A DNA stretch of 64,000 nucleotides from Allobosea sp. LC85 (GTDB lineage Bacteria > Pseudomonadota > Alphaproteobacteria > Rhizobiales > Beijerinckiaceae), in the NCBI RefSeq assembly GCF_000735605.1, contig NZ_JPKG01000072.1, positions 42,056 to 106,055 of the forward strand, given 5' to 3'. Shown here one piece after another: positions 26,184 through 35,528 of this stretch. The position numbers and the translations under genes are program-made. Under the pieces are notes generated by a model. That model was not told the DNA's origin, made no database searches, and was given only the letters and a program-made list of their open reading frames with translations. How positions within the stretch are numbered: the first letter of the stretch is position 1; each line of letters starts with the position of its first letter.

Positions 26184-26882
26184 ATGAAGCTCACCTGGTT
26201 CGGCCATTCGGCCTTCCGCCTCGATCTCCCCGGCGCATCGTTGTTGATCGACCCGTTCTTCACCGGCAACCCGGCCTTCGAGGGCAATGCCAATGAGGCG
26301 TCGAAGGGCGTCAGCCATATCGTGATCACCCATGGCCATGGCGATCATATCGGCGACGCGCTTGCCATCGCCGAGGCCAATCACGCGACCGTCGTCACCA
26401 ATTTTGACCTGTGCATGTATCTCGCCTCGAAGGGCCTGAAGAAGTTCGAGCCGATGAATACCGGCGGCACGGTCGATCTCGGCTCATTCCAGACGACACT
26501 GGTCAGGGCCGATCACTCGGCCGGGCTGGTCGAGGCCGGGGTGGGTTTTCCGCTCGGCAGCGCTAATGGCGTGGTCATCAAGGCGCCGGGCGAGAATACA
26601 CTCTGGCATATGGGCGACACCGACATCTTCCCGGGCATGGCGCTGATCAGCGAACTGCATGCCGTCGACATCTGCATCTGTCCGATCGGCGATCGCTTCA
26701 CCATGGGCGCGAAGACCGCTGCGCTGGCCATGACCCGGTTCGTCAAGCCGAAGGCGGCAATTCCCTGTCATTACGGCTCCTTCCCGATCATCGCCCAGAA
26801 TGCCGACGAATTCGTCGCGGCGCTGAAGGACAGTGATGTGCGGGCTGTCGTGCCGAAGAAGGGCGAGGCGATCGAGCTCTGA
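26184..26882 (+). CDS. UPF0173-type metal-dependent hydrolase
   Basis: This 232-residue metallo-beta-lactamase-fold protein has the metal-binding motif THGHGDHIGD (about residues 49-58) and the opening MKLTWFGHSAFRLDLPG of the UPF0173/UlaG-like group. Later metal ligands are visible in HMGDTDIF and CHYGSFP. The substrate is unknown; related proteins act on phosphodiesters or lactones. It is divergent from adenine deaminase, with a 123-base gap. Confidence 0.88.
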   Translation: MKLTWFGHSAFRLDLPGASLLIDPFFTGNPAFEGNANEASKGVSHIVITHGHGDHIGDALAIAEANHATVVTNFDLCMYLASKGLKKFEPMNTGGTVDLGSFQTTLVRADHSAGLVEAGVGFPLGSANGVVIKAPGENTLWHMGDTDIFPGMALISELHAVDICICPIGDRFTMGAKTAALAMTRFVKPKAAIPCHYGSFPIIAQNADEFVAALKDSDVRAVVPKKGEAIEL

Positions 26883-26890
26883 CACGGCGC

Positions 26891-26990
26891 CCGTCATCCC
26901 GGACAAGCGGCGAAGCCGGGTCGCTCCGGGATCGACCCCGAGCTTAGGTCCTTGACGATAGATCCCGGCGCGGTCGGGATCGCGATGATC
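26891..26990. repeat. Intergenic repeat built on GTCATCCCGG / CCGGGATC
   Basis: This non-coding stretch carries GTCATCCCGGACAAG and several inverted GATCCCGG / CCGGGATC units around CGAAGCCGGGTCGCTCC. This wording is familiar from intergenic repeats in Bosea and Bradyrhizobium relatives. A short related piece (GGTCATCCCGGA) occurs near 63086-63097. Its function is unknown; it may act as a transcript-end structure. Confidence 0.5.
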
Positions 26991-27081
26991 CGTCAGTATT
27001 GACTTATCCTTTTGCCGCCGACGCGCTATAGCGCGGGCAAATCAGTTTCGGCTTGTTCAGCCAAAGTTTCAGGAGCCTGCC

Positions 27082-27369
27082 ATGTCGGTCGATCTCGCCA
27101 CCGTGAAGCGCGTCGCGCATCTGGCGCGCATTGCCGTGCCCGAGGCCGATCTGCCCAAGCTGCAAGGCGAGCTCAACGCCATCCTCGGCTTCGTCGAGCA
27201 GTTGAACGAAGTCGATGTCACCGGCGTCGAGCCGATGACATCGGTGACGCCGATGGCGATGACGCAGCGCCAGGATGTCGTTACGGATGGTGAGATCGCC
27301 GATCGGATCGTCGCCAATGCGCCGGTCTCCGAGGACAATTTCTTCATGGTGCCGAAGGTGGTCGAATAG
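27082..27369 (+). CDS. gatC: Asp-tRNA(Asn)/Glu-tRNA(Gln) amidotransferase subunit C
   Basis: This 95-residue subunit stabilises GatA-GatB in the amidotransferase that makes Gln-tRNA or Asn-tRNA. Its signatures are the opening MSVDLATVKRVAHLARIAV, LNAILGFVEQLNEVDV and GVEPMTSV. AGGAG precedes the ATG. gatA follows on the same strand; gatB lies 6.7 kb downstream beyond the efflux pump. Confidence 0.96.
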   Translation: MSVDLATVKRVAHLARIAVPEADLPKLQGELNAILGFVEQLNEVDVTGVEPMTSVTPMAMTQRQDVVTDGEIADRIVANAPVSEDNFFMVPKVVE

Positions 27370-27455
27370 GCGCTGAGCCGCCCTTTCTACCGCCCGAGAT
27401 GCGCCAGGCGCGCTCCGCGGGCTCCTCCCAGTTCAATTTGCCGGAAACCACTGAC

Positions 27456-28970
27456 GTGACCGACCTGACCCGCCTGACGCTGACCGAGGCCCGCGACGGC
27501 CTCAAGGCAAAGACCTTTTCCGCGACCGATCTCGCCAAGGCGCATATCGCTGCCATCGAGAAGGCCCGTGCGCTCAACGCCTTCGTGCTGGAGACGCCGG
27601 AGCACGCGCTGAAGCAGGCCGCGACTTCCGATGCCAGGCTGGCGAAGGGCGAGGGCGGCCCGCTGGAAGGACTGCCGCTCGGCATCAAGGATCTCTTCGC
27701 CACCGAGGGCGTGCGCACCACCGCCTGCTCGAAGATCCTCGGCGAATTCGTGCCGGCTTATGAATCGACCGTCACGAGCCAGCTCTGGCGCGATGGCGCG
27801 GTGATGCTCGGCAAGCTCAACAATGACGAATTCGCCATGGGCTCGTCGAACGAGACCAGCGCCTTCGGCAATGTCGTCAATCCCTGGCGCCGCAGCGGCT
27901 CGAATGTCGGGGCAGGGGGCTCCGGCGCGATCGAGGGCAACCATCTGGTTCCGGGTGGTTCGTCCGGCGGTTCGGCCGCTGCCGTCGCCGCCGATCTCTG
28001 CCTGGCCGCCACTGCGACCGATACCGGCGGCTCGATCCGCCAGCCGGCCGCCTTCACCGGTACGGTCGGCATCAAGCCGACCTATGGCCGGTGCTCGCGC
28101 TGGGGCACAGTCGCCTTCGCCTCCTCGCTCGACCAGGCCGGCCCGATCGGCAAGACGGTGCGTGACAGCGCCGTGATGCTGCGCTCGATGGCCGGTTACG
28201 ACGCCAAGGACACGACCTCCGCGAACCTCGCCGTGCCGGATTACGAGGCGGCTGTCGGCCGCTCGGTGAAGGGCATGAAGATCGGCATTCCCAAGGAATA
28301 CCGGCTCGACGGCATGTCGCCCGAGATCGAGGCCCTCTGGCAGCAGGGCATCGCCTGGTTGAAGGCGGCCGGTGCGGAGATCGTCAATATCTCGCTACCC
28401 CATACGAAATATGCTCTGCCCGCCTATTATATCGTCGCGCCGGCGGAGGCCTCCTCCAACCTCGCCCGCTATGACGGCGTGCGCTACGGCCTGCGCGTAC
28501 CGGGCCGCGACATCGTCGAGATGTATGAGAAGACCCGCGCCGAAGGTTTTGGCGCCGAGGTCAAGCGCCGCATCATGATCGGCACCTATGTGCTCTCGGC
28601 CGGCTATTACGACGCCTATTACCTCAGGGCCCAGAAGGTTCGCACGCTGATCAAGCGCGATTTCGAGTTGGCCTATGCCGACGGCATCGACGCGGTGCTG
28701 ACGCCGGCGACGCCGTCGGCGGCCTTTGGCATCGGCGAGAAGGGCTCCTCCGACCCGGTCGAGATGTATCTCAACGACGTCTTCACGGTCACCGTGAACA
28801 TGGCCGGCCTGCCGGGTATCGCAGTTCCCGCGGGACAGGATGCCCAGGGCCTGCCGCTTGGCCTGCAGCTGATCGGCCGCCCCTTCGACGAGGAGACGCT
28901 GTTCTCGCTCGGCCAGGTCATCGAGGACGCGGCTGGCCGCTTCACGGTTGGCGAGAAGTGGTGGGCGTAA
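27456..28970 (+). CDS. gatA: Asp-tRNA(Asn)/Glu-tRNA(Gln) amidotransferase subunit A
   Basis: This 504-residue amidase-signature enzyme releases ammonia from glutamine for transamidation. The catalytic triad is visible as Lys in LPLGIKDLFATEG, cis-Ser in TDTGGSIRQPAAF, and the nucleophilic Ser and glycine-rich loop in PGGSSGGSAAAVAA. The GTG at 27456 gives the typical opening (TDLTRLTLTEARDGL). An in-frame ATG at 27399 would add 19 residues unlike the family. Confidence 0.95.
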   Translation: MTDLTRLTLTEARDGLKAKTFSATDLAKAHIAAIEKARALNAFVLETPEHALKQAATSDARLAKGEGGPLEGLPLGIKDLFATEGVRTTACSKILGEFVPAYESTVTSQLWRDGAVMLGKLNNDEFAMGSSNETSAFGNVVNPWRRSGSNVGAGGSGAIEGNHLVPGGSSGGSAAAVAADLCLAATATDTGGSIRQPAAFTGTVGIKPTYGRCSRWGTVAFASSLDQAGPIGKTVRDSAVMLRSMAGYDAKDTTSANLAVPDYEAAVGRSVKGMKIGIPKEYRLDGMSPEIEALWQQGIAWLKAAGAEIVNISLPHTKYALPAYYIVAPAEASSNLARYDGVRYGLRVPGRDIVEMYEKTRAEGFGAEVKRRIMIGTYVLSAGYYDAYYLRAQKVRTLIKRDFELAYADGIDAVLTPATPSAAFGIGEKGSSDPVEMYLNDVFTVTVNMAGLPGIAVPAGQDAQGLPLGLQLIGRPFDEETLFSLGQVIEDAAGRFTVGEKWWA

Positions 28971-29134
28971 GCGCCTGACCACACCAATTCCGGGCACCTC
29001 CAGGCAGGGGCCCGGGTTCGTCACGTGGATCTTCTGAGTTTCCGGGTCGTTTCTGGCTCTGCATCACCTTGCGGTTTGTCCGGCAGGCGCGGGCTGATTT
29101 CCGCTGGGCCGTGCTTTGGGGCTAGGCTTGCGGA

Positions 29135-29341
29135 ATGATCTTCAGCCGCGCCATCGCCTGGGCCTGTCTCACTTTCCTGCAAGGGGCACTGGCCTTCGTC
29201 GGCGCGCTCCTGCTTCTCCTGATCATCGTGCAGCAGGTGAGGGGCGATGCCGGCGCGCAGCCCCTCGCGAACCTGATCGCGGCTGCCATTGCCGCCGTCT
29301 CCGCCTTCGCATGCCGTATCCTGGCACGGAAGTTCGCATGA
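29135..29341 (+). CDS. Small two-helix membrane protein of unknown function
   Basis: This 68-residue protein has two hydrophobic segments (about 8-32 and 44-62) joined by a short polar loop (RGDAGAQPL) and a basic C-terminus. GCGGA precedes the ATG. No family is recognised. A good terminator begins right after its stop, which supports a real transcription unit. Confidence 0.55.
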   Translation: MIFSRAIAWACLTFLQGALAFVGALLLLLIIVQQVRGDAGAQPLANLIAAAIAAVSAFACRILARKFA

Positions 29342-29383
29342 AAAAGCCCGCCCTACCGGATGGGGTAAGGCGGGCGTTCTTCG
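29342..29383. terminator. Bidirectional Rho-independent terminator
   Basis: GCCCGCC (29346-29352) and GGCGGGC (29369-29375), extended by inner pairing of CCTACC with GGGGTAAGG, form a strong stem. A-rich sequence lies on the left (AAAAA) and T-rich sequence on the right (GTTCTTCGTT). It lies between the stops of two convergent genes (29341 and 29396) and can serve both. Confidence 0.8.
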
Positions 29384-29395
29384 TTAAACCGGCGC

Positions 29396-32300
29396 TTAAT
29401 GCGCAGCTGGATGGGCGTCCTTGCCGGCGGCGGGATCGTCCTTCTTCTTGCGCGACAGCACGCTCGCGAGCCAGCGCACCACCACATAGAACACCGGGGT
29501 GAACAGCAGGCCGAACAGCGTCACGCCGATCATGCCGGAGAACACCGCGACGCCGAGAACCTGCCGCATCTCGGCGCCGGCACCGACAGAGATCGTCAGG
29601 GGAAGCACGCCGAGGATGAAGGCGAGCGACGTCATCAGGATCGGCCGCAACCGGGTTCGCGCCGCCGCAATGGCAGCCTCGCGCCGGCTCATGCCCTCGT
29701 CCTCGGCCTGCTTGGCGAATTCGACGATCAGGATCGCGTTCTTCGCAGCAAGGCCGACGAGCACGACGAGACCGATATCGACGAGCACATTGCGATCGAA
29801 GTCCTTGTAGCCGACGCCGACCATCGCCGCGAGAATACACATCGGCACGATCAGGATGACCGCGAGCGGCAAGGTCCAGCTCTCGTACAGGGCCGCGAGC
29901 AGCAGGAAGACGAAGACGACGGCGAGGCCGAAGGCGATGATCGCGGTGTTGCCGGCGAGTTTCTCCTGCAATGCGATCTCGGTCCATTCGAAACCGAATC
30001 CGGCCGGCAGCACCTGCTGCGCGATCTTCTCCACCTCCGCGATGCCCTGGCCGGTCGAGAAGCCGCGCGCCATCGAAAGCTGGACCTCGGCCGCCGGATA
30101 GAGGTTGTAGCGTGGCACGCGATAGGCGCCGGTCGTGTCGGAGAAGGTCGCGACCGAGCCGATCGGCACCATCTCGCCGTCGACATTGCGCGTCTTCAAC
30201 GCGGCGACGTCGCGGATGTCGAGCCGGTAGGGATTGTCGGCCTGCGCCGTCACCCGGAAGGTGCGGCCCAGAATATTGAAATCGTTGACATAGGCCGATC
30301 CCATATAGACCGACAGGGTCTCGAACACCCGGGTCACGGGCACGCCGAGCATTTCGGCCTTGGTTCGGTCGATATCGGCGTAGATCTGCGGCGTCCTGGT
30401 CGAGAACAGCGTGAACGGCTGCTGGATGCCCGGAGCCTTGCCTGCGGTTCCGGCCACGGCCCAGGTGGCGCCTTCGAGCGCCGGCAGGCCGCGCCCGCCA
30501 CGATCCTGGACATAGCCCTTGAGACCACCGCCGCTGCCGATTCCGGGAACGGCCGGAGGCTCGATCACCAGGGCGAAGGCTTCGCCGATCTGGCCCAGTT
30601 GGGCGCGCAGATCGTTGAGGATGCCCTGGGTCGTGAGGCCGGCCTTGGCCCGTTCCCTGAAGTCGCTGAGCGTGACGAAGGCGACACCGGCGTTGGGCGC
30701 CAGCGTGAAGGTTGCGCCGTCAAGGCCGGCGAAGGCGACGATATGGGCGACGCCCGGCCGCGACAGCAGCATGTCGGTCGCCTTGCGGATGACCTCGTCG
30801 GTTCGCGGCAGCGCCGAGCCCGGAGGCAGTTGCACGACGGCGATGAAGTAACCGCGGTCGAGCTGTGGCACCAGGCCCGTCGGAATGGCAGCGAGGCGCT
30901 GGCCGGCAACCGCAATCAGGGCGGCATAGACCAGCAGCATGATGACGCCGAAGCGGATCAGGCGCGAGGTCGCAGCGCCGTAGCCGCGCGAGAGCCAGTC
31001 GAATGCCTTGTTGAAGTACTTGAAGAACCAGCGGAGCGGCGCACCGATCGCGGCAAGGAAGCCCTTCGGCTCCTCGTGGTTGTGCGGCTTCAGCAGGATC
31101 GCCGACAGTGCCGGCGACAGGGTCAGCGAAACGAAGCACGAGATCGCCGTGGAGGCTGCGATCGTCACTGCGAACTGCTGGTAGAACGTGCCCTGCAGGC
31201 CGGTGATGAAGGCGGTCGGGATGAACACGGCGCAAAGCACGAGCGCGATCGCGAGCAGCGCGCCACCGACCTCGTCCATGGTCTTGTGCGCTGCTTCCTT
31301 GGCGCTCATGCCTTGCGCCAGATAGCGCTCGACATTCTCGACCACGACGATCGCATCGTCGACGACGATACCGATCGCCAGCACCAGCGCCAGCAGCGAG
31401 ATCGTGTTGAAGGAGATGCCGACCGCGCTCATCACCAGGAAGGTGCCGACCAGCGAGACCGGGATCGCGATGATCGGAATGATCGCCGCGCGCCAGGTCT
31501 GCAGGAACAGGATCACGACGAAAACGACGAGCACGATCGCTTCGAGCAGCGTCGTCACCACGGCGGAGACGGATTCTCCGATGAACTCCGTCGGGTTGTA
31601 GACGATCTTGTACTCGACCCCGGCCGGGAAGTTCTTCGACAGTCCGTCCATCGTCTTGATGAGCGCTTCGGAGGCCGCCAGCGCGTTCGAGCCCGGACGC
31701 TGGAATACGCCGATCGCGACGGCTTCCTTGTTGTCGAGATAGGAGTTCGACAGGTAATCCTGCGCGCCGAGCTCGACGCGGGCGACGTCGCGGACGCGGA
31801 TCGTACCGCCATCCGCGTCCGAACGGACGACGATATTGTAGAACTCGTCGACGCTGGTGAGGCGCCCCTGCGTGTTGACCGAAAGCTGGAAGGCGCCGTC
31901 CGATTTCGCCGGCGGCTGGTTGATCGCGCCCGCCGCGACCTGGATGTTGGCGGCGCGGATCGCGGCGATGACATCGCCGGCAGTCAGGTTGCGCGCCGCG
32001 ACCTTGGCGGGATCGAGCCAGACTCGCATGGAGTAGTCGCGCGCGCCGAAGACCTGGACGTCGCCGACACCCTCGACGCGCGTCAGCACGTCCTTCACGT
32101 TGAGCGTCGTGTAATTCGAGACGTATTGCTGGTCGCGCGAGCCGTCGGGCGACAGCATGTGAATGACCATCAGGAAGTCGGGCGAGGCCTTGCGGACCTG
32201 CAGGCCGAGCGTACGCACATCCTGCGGCAGGCGCGGCTCGGCTGCCGAGACCCGGTTCTGCACCAGCACCTGAGCCTGGTCGACATCGGTGCCGGCCTTG

Positions 32301-32590
32301 AAGACGACGCTGATCGTGACGCGCCCGTCGCCGGTCGACTGCGACGAAATATAGAGCATGTCGTCGACGCCGTTGACCTCCTGCTCGATCGGCGCGGCGA
32401 CGGTCGAGGCGACGACCTCGGCCGATGCGCCCGGATAGGTCGCGGTGATCGTGACGGTCGGTGGCGCGATCTCGGGATATTCCGCGATCGGCAGGCCACG
32501 CTGCGCGATGGCGCCGGCGATCGTCAGCAGGATCGAGAGAACGGTCGCGAAGATCGGCCGGTCGATGAAGAAATGCGCAAAGCGAAACAT
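29396..32590 (-). CDS. RND efflux pump inner-membrane transporter (HAE1 type)
   Basis: This 1064-residue proton-driven multidrug exporter is of the AcrB/MexB type. TM1 opens with FFIDRPIFATVLSILLTIAG. The paired aspartates of the proton relay are in IGIVVDDAIVVVENVERYL (TM4), and the second half repeats the fold (GYKDFDRNVLVDIGLVVLVGLAAKNAILIVEFA). Two large periplasmic domains are present and the length is normal. It is downstream of its adaptor in a two-gene operon; no outer-membrane factor gene is nearby, so it probably uses a TolC-like protein encoded elsewhere. Confidence 0.94.
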   Translation of the reverse strand: MFRFAHFFIDRPIFATVLSILLTIAGAIAQRGLPIAEYPEIAPPTVTITATYPGASAEVVASTVAAPIEQEVNGVDDMLYISSQSTGDGRVTISVVFKAGTDVDQAQVLVQNRVSAAEPRLPQDVRTLGLQVRKASPDFLMVIHMLSPDGSRDQQYVSNYTTLNVKDVLTRVEGVGDVQVFGARDYSMRVWLDPAKVAARNLTAGDVIAAIRAANIQVAAGAINQPPAKSDGAFQLSVNTQGRLTSVDEFYNIVVRSDADGGTIRVRDVARVELGAQDYLSNSYLDNKEAVAIGVFQRPGSNALAASEALIKTMDGLSKNFPAGVEYKIVYNPTEFIGESVSAVVTTLLEAIVLVVFVVILFLQTWRAAIIPIIAIPVSLVGTFLVMSAVGISFNTISLLALVLAIGIVVDDAIVVVENVERYLAQGMSAKEAAHKTMDEVGGALLAIALVLCAVFIPTAFITGLQGTFYQQFAVTIAASTAISCFVSLTLSPALSAILLKPHNHEEPKGFLAAIGAPLRWFFKYFNKAFDWLSRGYGAATSRLIRFGVIMLLVYAALIAVAGQRLAAIPTGLVPQLDRGYFIAVVQLPPGSALPRTDEVIRKATDMLLSRPGVAHIVAFAGLDGATFTLAPNAGVAFVTLSDFRERAKAGLTTQGILNDLRAQLGQIGEAFALVIEPPAVPGIGSGGGLKGYVQDRGGRGLPALEGATWAVAGTAGKAPGIQQPFTLFSTRTPQIYADIDRTKAEMLGVPVTRVFETLSVYMGSAYVNDFNILGRTFRVTAQADNPYRLDIRDVAALKTRNVDGEMVPIGSVATFSDTTGAYRVPRYNLYPAAEVQLSMARGFSTGQGIAEVEKIAQQVLPAGFGFEWTEIALQEKLAGNTAIIAFGLAVVFVFLLLAALYESWTLPLAVILIVPMCILAAMVGVGYKDFDRNVLVDIGLVVLVGLAAKNAILIVEFAKQAEDEGMSRREAAIAAARTRLRPILMTSLAFILGVLPLTISVGAGAEMRQVLGVAVFSGMIGVTLFGLLFTPVFYVVVRWLASVLSRKKKDDPAAGKDAHPAAH

Positions 32591-32662
32591 GCTGGGATCC
32601 TGGCCGGGAGGGCAGGGCGGACGGGCGATGCCGTCCGCATCCGGTGATGGCGACGTGAGCCG

Positions 32663-33820
32663 TCAGTTGGTCGCGGCGACCTTGATCTCGCCGGCCTGCG
32701 GTGTGACGGTGACGCCGGGCCGCACCATCGGGCTGGCGAGCCCGTTGATGATGACCTTGTCGTCCCTTTCCAGTCCCTTGGTGATCACGCGCAACCCGTC
32801 CGTGATCTGACCGAGCACCACCGGCTTGGGCACGACCTTGTTGTCGGCTCCGACCGTCAGCACGATCTTGCTGGCCTGGTCCGAGACGATGACCGCATCG
32901 GGAACGAGCAATGCTTCGACCTGACCGGCATAGACGCGCACGCGTCCAAAGGTGCCGGGCGTCAGGAACTGGTCCTTGTTCTCGAACACGGCACGGCTGC
33001 GGATCGTGCCTGAGCGGGCATTGAAGGCATTGTCGACGAAGTCGATCTTGCCCTGGCGCTTCCAGCTCGTTTCGTCCGCGAGCCTGACCTGTGCGGTCGG
33101 AGCGCTTTCACGGTTCGTGAGGCCGCGCTGTTCGCCGGCGAGCCGCGAGTAGCGGAGATAATCGGCTTCCGACGTGTCGAACACGAAATTGATCGGATCG
33201 GTGGCCACGATCGTCGTCAGCAGCGTCGCGCCCGACTGGCCGCCCGCGACGAGGTTGCCTGCATCGACGCGCTTGTTGGAGATCCGGCCGGACAGGGGGG
33301 CGCGAACCTGCGTCCACTCCAGATTGAGCTCGGCCGTCTTGAGATTGGCCTCGGCCGCCTGCTGGGAGGCGACCGCGCCGTTCAGATTGGCGCGGCGCTG
33401 GTCGATGTCGCGGACCGTGATCGTACGGTTCTGCGTCAGGGCCTCGGCGCGCTCGACCTCATTCTGGGCGAGCTCGACCTGGGCCTTGGCCCGCGCGACT
33501 TCCGCGCGTGCCGCATCGACGGCAAGCTGATACGGGCGCTGGTCGATGGTGAAGAGCATATCGCCCTTGTTGACCCGATCGCCGTCGCGGAAATGGATGC
33601 TGTCGAGGAAGCCGGAGACGCGAGCCCTGACTTCGACCTGCTCGCGCGCTTCGAAGCGGCCTGTGTACTCGTCCCAATTGGTGACGCGCTGGGCGAGAGG
33701 CGTTGCAGTCTGGACCGGCGGAGCCGGCGGGGCGCCCTGGGCGAGGGCCGTGGCGGCGGACGTGGCGAGCAGCACCGCGAAGGTGGCAAGAGTCCGACCC
33801 GTTGAGCGGCGGATTTGCAT
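32663..33820 (-). CDS. RND efflux periplasmic adaptor subunit
   Basis: This 385-residue membrane-fusion protein links the RND transporter to the outer-membrane channel. It has a cleavable signal peptide (residues 1-28, ending TALAQG), a lipoyl-like half-motif VRARVSGFLDSIHFRDGDRVNKGD, a long alpha-hairpin coiled coil (about 95-160), the second lipoyl half VRAPLSGRISNKRVDAGNLV, and beta-barrel domains. The ATG at 33820 with a GGAG site is preferred over an upstream start at 33850. The transporter gene follows after 72 bases. Confidence 0.92.
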   Translation of the reverse strand: MQIRRSTGRTLATFAVLLATSAATALAQGAPPAPPVQTATPLAQRVTNWDEYTGRFEAREQVEVRARVSGFLDSIHFRDGDRVNKGDMLFTIDQRPYQLAVDAARAEVARAKAQVELAQNEVERAEALTQNRTITVRDIDQRRANLNGAVASQQAAEANLKTAELNLEWTQVRAPLSGRISNKRVDAGNLVAGGQSGATLLTTIVATDPINFVFDTSEADYLRYSRLAGEQRGLTNRESAPTAQVRLADETSWKRQGKIDFVDNAFNARSGTIRSRAVFENKDQFLTPGTFGRVRVYAGQVEALLVPDAVIVSDQASKIVLTVGADNKVVPKPVVLGQITDGLRVITKGLERDDKVIINGLASPMVRPGVTVTPQAGEIKVAATN

Positions 33821-33891
33821 GAAGAACTCCGGATAGCGGGGCCGGCGCAACCATTCTCGGTTTCCGGGCCGCGCGCAAGAAAGGTCGCGTT

Positions 33892-33915
33892 GTGACGATT
33901 GTCAAGTTCCGTCAC
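33892..33915. promoter_or_regulatory. Possible operator before the efflux operon
   Basis: GTGACG (33892-33897) and CGTCAC (33910-33915) are inverted arms, 12 bases apart, upstream of the RND adaptor gene and between it and divergent gatB. The spacing would suit a TetR- or MarR-type dimer, but no regulator gene is adjacent. The arms are short, so chance is possible. Confidence 0.3.
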
Positions 33916-34046
33916 TCGACAGGGAGGCGAATGACGACAGATTAGCAACATTCCGGCCAGGGGGTGACAGGATGGCAACAGACGCTTGCCGCCCGGGCGC
34001 CAAGGTTCTACCGAAGACGCGACCTGACCAGAGTTGGAAGACCGAT

Positions 34047-35528
34047 ATGAACGCGCATGCCCGCCCTGCCGACCCGAAGAAGCTGATCAAGGGTGCAACC
34101 GGCGATTGGGAAATCATCGTCGGCATGGAGATCCATGCCCAGGTCACCTCCAACGCGAAACTCTTCTCAGGCGCCTCCACCGCCTTCGGGGGCGAGCCGA
34201 ACGAGCATGTCAGCCTGGTCGACGCGGCCATGCCCGGCATGCTGCCGGTGATCAATGCCGAATGCGTGCGTCAGGCGGTTCGTACCGGCCTAGGGTTGAA
34301 CGCGCGCATCAACAACCGGTCCGTGTTCGACCGCAAGAACTATTTTTATCCTGACCTGCCGCAGGGCTACCAGATCAGCCAGTACAAGAGCCCGATCGTC
34401 GGCGAAGGTGAGATCGTCGTCGATCTCTCGCCGACCGAGCAGATCAGCGTCGGCATCGAGCGGCTCCATCTGGAGCAGGATGCCGGCAAGTCGATCCACG
34501 ACCAGCATCCGACGATGAGCTTCGTCGATCTCAATCGTTCCGGCGTCGCCCTGATGGAGATCGTCTCGCGCCCCGATCTGCGCTCGGCCGACGAGGCCAA
34601 GGCCTATGTCACCAAGCTGCGCACGATCCTGCGCTATCTCGGAACCTGCGATGGCGACATGGAGAAGGGCAACCTGCGCGCCGACGTCAATGTCTCGGTG
34701 CGCCGCCCCGGCGAACCCCTGGGCACGCGCTGCGAGATCAAGAACGTCAATTCGATCCGCTTCATCGGCCAGGCGGTCGATGTCGAGGCACGCCGCCAGG
34801 TCGCCATCCTCGAGGATGGCGGCAAGATCGACCAGGAAACGCGGCTCTACGATCCCGGCAAGGGCGAGACCCGCTCGATGCGCTCCAAGGAGGAGGCGCA
34901 TGACTATCGCTATTTCCCGGACCCGGACCTGCTGCCGCTCGAATTCGACGATGTCTTCGTCGAGGACCTGAAGGCCGCCCTGCCGGAACTGCCCGACGCC
35001 AAGAAGGCGCGCTTCATCGCCGAATACGGGCTGACGCCCTATGATGCCTCCGTGCTTGTCGCCGAGCGCGAGCAGGCCGATTATTTCGAGGCCGTCGCCA
35101 AGGGCCGTGACGGCAAGGCCGCCGCGAACTGGGTGATCAACGAGTTGTTCGGCCGGCTGAACAAGGAAGGCAAGGATGTGACCGCCTCGCCGGTCTCGGC
35201 CGCCCAGCTCGGTGGCCTCGTCGATCTGCTGGGCGAGAGCGTCATCTCGGGCAAGATCGCCAAGGATCTGTTCGAGATCCTATGGTCGGAGGGTGGCGAC
35301 CCGCGCGAGATCGTCGAGACACGCGGCATGAAGCAGGTGACCGACACCGGCGCGATCGAGAAGGCGGTCGACGAGATCATCGCCGGCAATCCGGACAAGG
35401 TCGAACAGGTCAAGCTGAAGCCGACCATGCTCGGCTGGTTCGTCGGCCAGGCCATGAAGGCGTCGGGTGGAAAGGCCAATCCCCAGGCGCTGAACGAGAT
35501 CCTGAGGAAGAAGCTGGGTATCGAGTGA
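34047..35528 (+). CDS. gatB: Asp-tRNA(Asn)/Glu-tRNA(Gln) amidotransferase subunit B
   Basis: This 493-residue subunit activates the misacylated tRNA by phosphorylation and completes transamidation with GatCA. Its signatures are GDWEIIVGMEIHAQVTSNAKLFSG, the segment YFYPDLPQGYQISQ, and DVNVSVRRPGEPLGTRCEIKN. The C-terminal GatB/YqeY tail covers about residues 350-493. The ATG at 34047 follows TTGGAAG. The stop overlaps the GTG of the next gene (GTGA), so the two are coupled. Confidence 0.96.
   Translation: MNAHARPADPKKLIKGATGDWEIIVGMEIHAQVTSNAKLFSGASTAFGGEPNEHVSLVDAAMPGMLPVINAECVRQAVRTGLGLNARINNRSVFDRKNYFYPDLPQGYQISQYKSPIVGEGEIVVDLSPTEQISVGIERLHLEQDAGKSIHDQHPTMSFVDLNRSGVALMEIVSRPDLRSADEAKAYVTKLRTILRYLGTCDGDMEKGNLRADVNVSVRRPGEPLGTRCEIKNVNSIRFIGQAVDVEARRQVAILEDGGKIDQETRLYDPGKGETRSMRSKEEAHDYRYFPDPDLLPLEFDDVFVEDLKAALPELPDAKKARFIAEYGLTPYDASVLVAEREQADYFEAVAKGRDGKAAANWVINELFGRLNKEGKDVTASPVSAAQLGGLVDLLGESVISGKIAKDLFEILWSEGGDPREIVETRGMKQVTDTGAIEKAVDEIIAGNPDKVEQVKLKPTMLGWFVGQAMKASGGKANPQALNEILRKKLGIE

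Noticed and set aside
27399..27455. Upstream ATG for gatA
   Set aside because: The added 19 residues do not resemble GatA N-termini, while the GTG at 27456 gives the usual opening.
29399..32647. 1082-codon plus-strand open frame opposite the RND transporter
   Set aside because: It is extremely rich in Arg, Asp, His and Gln and mirrors the codon pattern of the transporter gene; a shadow frame.
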